From Candidatus Auribacterota bacterium (lineage in GTDB: Bacteria > Auribacterota > Tritonobacteria > UBA1439), in contig JAPLCY010000287.1 of NCBI GenBank assembly GCA_026391995.1, positions 1-7,954 on the forward strand: a DNA stretch of 7,954 nt, given 5' to 3'. Below are positions 5,331-7,954 of this stretch, piece by piece. The position numbers and the translations under genes are program-made. How positions within the stretch are numbered: the stretch's first letter is position 1; the number at the start of each line of letters is the position of its first letter. Below the pieces are notes generated by a model that saw only the letters and a program-made list of their open reading frames with translations, searched no databases and was not told the DNA's origin.

Positions 5331-5810
5331 GCATGCAAGGTACACTGCGAGATCGCGCTCGGAAAAACAGACGTACCGTATCTCGTTAAAATCCTTTTCA
5401 TATTTGTTGCCGACGTCGAGGGCAATTCTCGCAGCCTGCCCTATGGGATAGCCGTACACGCCCGTGCTGATGGCCGGAAAGGCGATCGTGCGCGCGCCAT
5501 GTCCCCCGGCGAGCGCAAAGCACCTCTCATAGGCGGAGCGAAGGAGCTCCGCCTCCCCCTGGCCGCCCCCCCGCCACACCGGCCCCACCGCGTGGATGAT
5601 CATCTTCGCCTTGAGTTTTCCGGCCCCCGTCGCCACCGCCTGCCCCGTGGGGCAGCCGCCGATCTTCCGGCACTCCTCCATGACGAAGGGCCCCGCCGCG
5701 CGGTGGATCGCGCCGTCCACGCCGCCGCCGCCGCGCAGGCCGGAGTTCGCGGCGTTGACAATGGCATCAACATCCTCTCTGGTGATGTCGCCGAGTTTGA
5801 TCGTGATCAT
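5319..5810 (-). CDS. Macro-domain protein (ADP-ribose/O-acetyl-ADP-ribose hydrolase, YmdB-type)
   Basis: The 163-residue product is a single macro domain of normal length. GDIT (7-10) carries the adenine-binding Asp8. [18 protein letters not shown] (19-36) is the ribose/catalytic loop with Asn22 and Asp32. ATGAGKL follows at about 60, and the phosphate loop is [11 protein letters not shown] (114-124). Enzymes with this full set hydrolyse O-acetyl-ADP-ribose or remove ADP-ribose from acidic side chains in the cytoplasm. Start 5810 gives a protein beginning exactly at the domain (MITIKLGD), with GGAG just ahead; a longer frame to 5897 would overlap the upstream gene. It starts 11 bp after the YjbQ-family stop, so the two are almost surely co-transcribed, and it is last in the operon. 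Confidence 0.85.
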   Translation of the reverse strand: MITIKLGDITREDVDAIVNAANSGLRGGGGVDGAIHRAAGPFVMEECRKIGGCPTGQAVATGAGKLKAKMIIHAVGPVWRGGGQGEAELLRSAYERCFALAGGHGARTIAFPAISTGVYGYPIGQAARIALDVGNKYEKDFNEIRYVCFSERDLAVYLACSGK

Positions 5811-5821
5811 GTCTCCGCGCC

Positions 5822-6241
5822 TCACTCCCCTATTATTTTCACCAGCACCCTTTTCTTCCGCTTCCCGTCGAACTCTCCGTAGAATATCTGCTCCCACGGC
5901 CCGAAGTCGAGCGTGCCCTTTGTCACGGCAACCGTCACCTCCCGCCCCATGATCGTGCGCTTCAAATGGGCGTCGGCGTTATCCTCGCCTGTCTCGTTGT
6001 GCCGGTACCGGGAGATCGGGGCGTGGGGGGCGAGGGCCTCGAGCCACTTGTCAAAGTCGTGATGCAGCCCACTCTCGTTGTCGTTGATAAAAATACTGGC
6101 GGTGATGTGCATCGCATTCACCAGGCAGAGCCCCTCGCGTATCCCGCTTGCGGCGACGCACGCCGCCACTTGCGGGGTGATGTTGACAAACTCCCGTTCA
6201 TTCTTCGTGCAGAACCAGAGGTACTCGGTGTATGACTTCAT
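5822..6241 (-). CDS. yjbQ: YjbQ/UPF0047 family protein (secondary thiamine-phosphate synthase type)
   Basis: The 139-residue product has the full family length and its signatures: [19 protein letters not shown] (45-63), the acidic [11 protein letters not shown] (85-95) and the C-terminal [14 protein letters not shown] (115-128). The conserved His/Asp/Glu residues line the family's pocket. YjbQ proteins show weak thiamine-phosphate synthase activity and can stand in for ThiE when overproduced, but the physiological substrate is not settled. The start is supported by GGAGGG (6247-6252) 5 nt upstream. It lies between DUF362 and the macro-domain gene on the minus strand. Confidence 0.9.
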   Translation of the reverse strand: MKSYTEYLWFCTKNEREFVNITPQVAACVAASGIREGLCLVNAMHITASIFINDNESGLHHDFDKWLEALAPHAPISRYRHNETGEDNADAHLKRTIMGREVTVAVTKGTLDFGPWEQIFYGEFDGKRKKRVLVKIIGE

Positions 6242-6260
6242 CTGCGCCCTCCGTCTCTTC

Positions 6261-6295
6261 TAAGCTATAAGTTGTAAGCGATAAGCCGTAAGCGA
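6261..6295. repeat. 7-bp tandem repeat, five TAAGNNN units
   Basis: TAAGCTA, TAAGTTG, TAAGCGA, TAAGCCG and TAAGCGA follow one another exactly in the 64-bp gap between the DUF362 and YjbQ genes. The fixed TAAG core contrasts with the variable last three bases. The unit differs from the 4961 and 5268 repeats but shares the period. Confidence 0.7.
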
Positions 6296-6305
6296 TGAAC
6301 TGCGG

Positions 6306-7328
6306 TCATCTCCACTGTCTCTGGATCTCATACGTCGGGTGCCTCCGGAAGCGGACTGCGACCGATTCCACCCGCTCCCCCCTCAAGCCCTGAAGGCTGT
6401 ACTCCCCGCGGCCTTCCTGCCCAAGATAATAAAGGTAGCCGATCTCTTCTGGCGCGAACCCCATCAGGCGCGCGCCCACGCCGTCCGCCTTCAACGCGTC
6501 GGCAGACGCCACCGCGGCCCTCAGCTCTACGCGGCGGCCGTCCACCGGGCCATCACCCTCCATCCCCTCCCATGCGTCAAGAACGACGAGATCGGGCCAC
6601 GCCTCCCGGGCGACGGCCACCACATTGTGATGTATCACCTGCACCGCGCGCAGGTACGCGACCGAGTGTGTGAAGAGGGTGTTCACCAGCCAGGGGGCGC
6701 GGCGCCTCGTCCAGGCGATCCATGCGGTGGGGATGTAGCTGAAAACCGTTTTGGCCTGCGGGGCGCTCGGGGTGCGCAGGCCGTGGATGAGCGACTTGTC
6801 ACACTGGCGGAGCAGGCCCATCATATTTTTTATCCCCAGGGTCGCGATTGCGTAGTTGTGTGTCTTGGGGAGATTCAGCGAGATGCGGTAGTCAAAGTGC
6901 CGGATGGCCGAGGCGAGGCCCACCCGTTCCGGCCCCGCGATCGATCGCACGGGGACGTCAATGAAATCAATGCACTCCTCGATCGTGCACAGCGCGAGAT
7001 TGGGATATTCGCGGGCCAGATCGTCATAGCCGAACCGTGTAAAGACATCGCGCGTCGAGCAATGCTCATAGTAGGCGCTGCCGCTCCCCTCCAGGATGGT
7101 GAACCGCTTCGCGTTAAAATCGTTGAGATAGCCGGCGCAGAAGTCGAGCACCCCGCGCACGCAGTCGGCGTGCGTGTTTGCATGCGCAATTCCGGTGGCG
7201 GTCAGGTTCGGTTTGATGAGGATGCGGCGCGCGGCGCGGAGGGACGCGAGGTCGTCCTGTATCAGTTCGAGCGCCCGGCGGACATTGCGGCGCCGATCGT
7301 CCCCCTTGACCAGGGATACTGAACTCAC
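6306..7328 (-). CDS. DUF362 domain-containing protein
   Basis: The 340-residue product shows the DUF362 landmarks in order: ILIKPNL (36-42), LPKTHNYA (153-160), LGIKNMMGLL (164-173), VVLDAWEGMEGDGP (248-261) and ADALKADGVGARLMGF (276-291). Many DUF362 proteins carry a C-terminal 4Fe-4S ferredoxin pair; here the C-terminus has no Cys cluster, so this is the stand-alone form. The biochemical function of the family is unknown. I chose the GTG at 7328 because AAGGAAGG (7332-7339) lies directly upstream; a GTG at 7355 inside the murI end has no RBS. It starts 19 bp after the murI stop in the same direction. Confidence 0.85.
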   Translation of the reverse strand: MSSVSLVKGDDRRRNVRRALELIQDDLASLRAARRILIKPNLTATGIAHANTHADCVRGVLDFCAGYLNDFNAKRFTILEGSGSAYYEHCSTRDVFTRFGYDDLAREYPNLALCTIEECIDFIDVPVRSIAGPERVGLASAIRHFDYRISLNLPKTHNYAIATLGIKNMMGLLRQCDKSLIHGLRTPSAPQAKTVFSYIPTAWIAWTRRRAPWLVNTLFTHSVAYLRAVQVIHHNVVAVAREAWPDLVVLDAWEGMEGDGPVDGRRVELRAAVASADALKADGVGARLMGFAPEEIGYLYYLGQEGRGEYSLQGLRGERVESVAVRFRRHPTYEIQRQWR

Positions 7329-7331
7329 GGT

Positions 7332-7339
7332 CCTTCCTT
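7332..7339 (-). promoter_or_regulatory. RBS deciding a GTG start for the DUF362 gene
   Basis: AAGGAAGG on the minus strand precedes the GTG at 7328, its first AAGG spaced 7 nt from the start. This favours 7328 over the in-frame GTG at 7355. Confidence 0.6.
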
Positions 7340-7347
7340 CAACGCGG

Positions 7348-7954
7348 TCAGTCACCCGGGCGCACGACCGTGACCTCGGTTATCGGCTCCCCCATGAAGA
7401 CGCGCCCGATTTCTTTGAACCGCTCAGGCATATCGCTCACAAAGTAGCGAACGCCCCCCTTCCCTCGCCCGCGCCGCGCGGGGAGGCTCTCCCGCACCGC
7501 CTCGGCGCAGCTGAGACCGGAATCCACCAACCTGATCCCCTCCCCCATGACCAGGCGGATCGTGCCCCGGAGCACGGGGTAGTGGGTGCATCCGAGGATG
7601 AGCACGTCGATCCGCTCCTTCTTCAAGGGGAGCAGGTACTCCCGGGCGATCTCCACCGTCGCGGGGCGGTCGAGCCAGCCCTCCTCGGCGAGCGGAACAA
7701 AGAGGGGGCAGGGTCTCGAAATCACCTCGAGGGAAGGATCAAGCCGATGCAGCGCCCGTTCGTAGGCGCCGCTGCGGATCGTGGCGTGCGTGCCGATGAC
7801 GCCGACGCGCCGCCTTCGTGTCAGCTTTGCCGCACGGACCGCGCCGGGGGCGATGACGTCATGGAGGGGAAGTTCGCACTCGGCGCGCAGTGACTCGAGG
7901 GCGAGCGCGGAAGAGGTGTTGCAGGCGACGACGATCATCCCGACGCCGTGGGAG
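7348..7954 (-). CDS. murI: Glutamate racemase, partial (N-terminus beyond window)
   Basis: The frame is open to the right edge and covers 201 codons; roughly the first 60-70 residues (DSGxGG region) are missing. It converts L- to D-glutamate for peptidoglycan in the cytoplasm. Both catalytic cysteines are visible, in MIVVACNTSSA (visible residue 11) and LILGCTHYPVL (visible residue 122). Their 111-residue spacing equals that in characterised racemases, and the His after the second Cys is kept. VGVIGTHATIRSGAY and the C-terminal SDMPERFKEIGRVFMG are also typical. The internal ATG at 7938 sits in the middle of the catalytic strand, so it is not the start. It is the first visible gene of the right-hand minus-strand operon. 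Confidence 0.92.
   Translation of the reverse strand, partial: SHGVGMIVVACNTSSALALESLRAECELPLHDVIAPGAVRAAKLTRRRRVGVIGTHATIRSGAYERALHRLDPSLEVISRPCPLFVPLAEEGWLDRPATVEIAREYLLPLKKERIDVLILGCTHYPVLRGTIRLVMGEGIRLVDSGLSCAEAVRESLPARRGRGKGGVRYFVSDMPERFKEIGRVFMGEPITEVTVVRPGD

Noticed and set aside
6339..7322. Plus-strand 327-codon open frame opposite the DUF362 gene
   Set aside because: The minus-strand frame carries all DUF362 motifs; the antisense protein has no recognisable pattern.

Overview
The window is a dense, GC-rich bacterial segment, probably a metagenome-type contig. It uses the standard code, with Shine-Dalgarno sites in front of most starts. The gene set suggests an uncultured bacterium of the Omnitrophota / Aureabacteria / Hydrogenedentes / PVC-neighbour type. 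The reasons are a secreted GH123 (former DUF4091) protein, secreted zinc ribbons, a TPTPTP linker, a one-fold bacterial histone and heptamer-repeat intergenic DNA. This placement is inference; there is no rRNA or other phylogenetic marker here beyond a partial murI.

Left block (1-3355, minus strand). This is an apparent four-gene operon read right to left: a class III nucleotide cyclase-like membrane protein that lacks the first half of its catalytic domain; a secreted zinc ribbon + GH123-like glycosidase; a secreted double zinc ribbon + beta-sandwich (CBM-like) protein; and the first 45 codons of a PilZ-type protein cut by the window edge. Junctions are 10 bp, a 4-bp ATGA overlap and 31 bp. 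A promoter candidate lies just upstream of the cyclase start.

Middle block (3356-5318). A divergent plus-strand gene encodes a secreted BsuPI-type beta-sandwich protein with a TPTPTP linker. It is followed by a G/C-tract hairpin that is also a canonical G-quadruplex motif. Next comes the most notable gene, a 58-codon histone-fold protein with a strong ribosome binding site and a 15-bp terminator-like hairpin. After it lies about 500 bp without a credible gene. That stretch holds five tightly packed palindromes/hairpins preceded by a sixth, and is flanked by degenerate 7-bp tandem repeats in opposite orientations.

Right block (5319-7954, minus strand). A second apparent operon reads glutamate racemase murI (5' end outside the window), a DUF362 protein, a YjbQ/UPF0047 protein and a macro-domain ADP-ribose-type hydrolase. 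The spacings are 19, 64 and 11 bp, and the 64-bp gap contains another 7-bp tandem repeat. The two minus-strand operons, the divergent BsuPI gene and the convergent histone gene account for nearly all the sequence outside the repeat-rich intergenic region.
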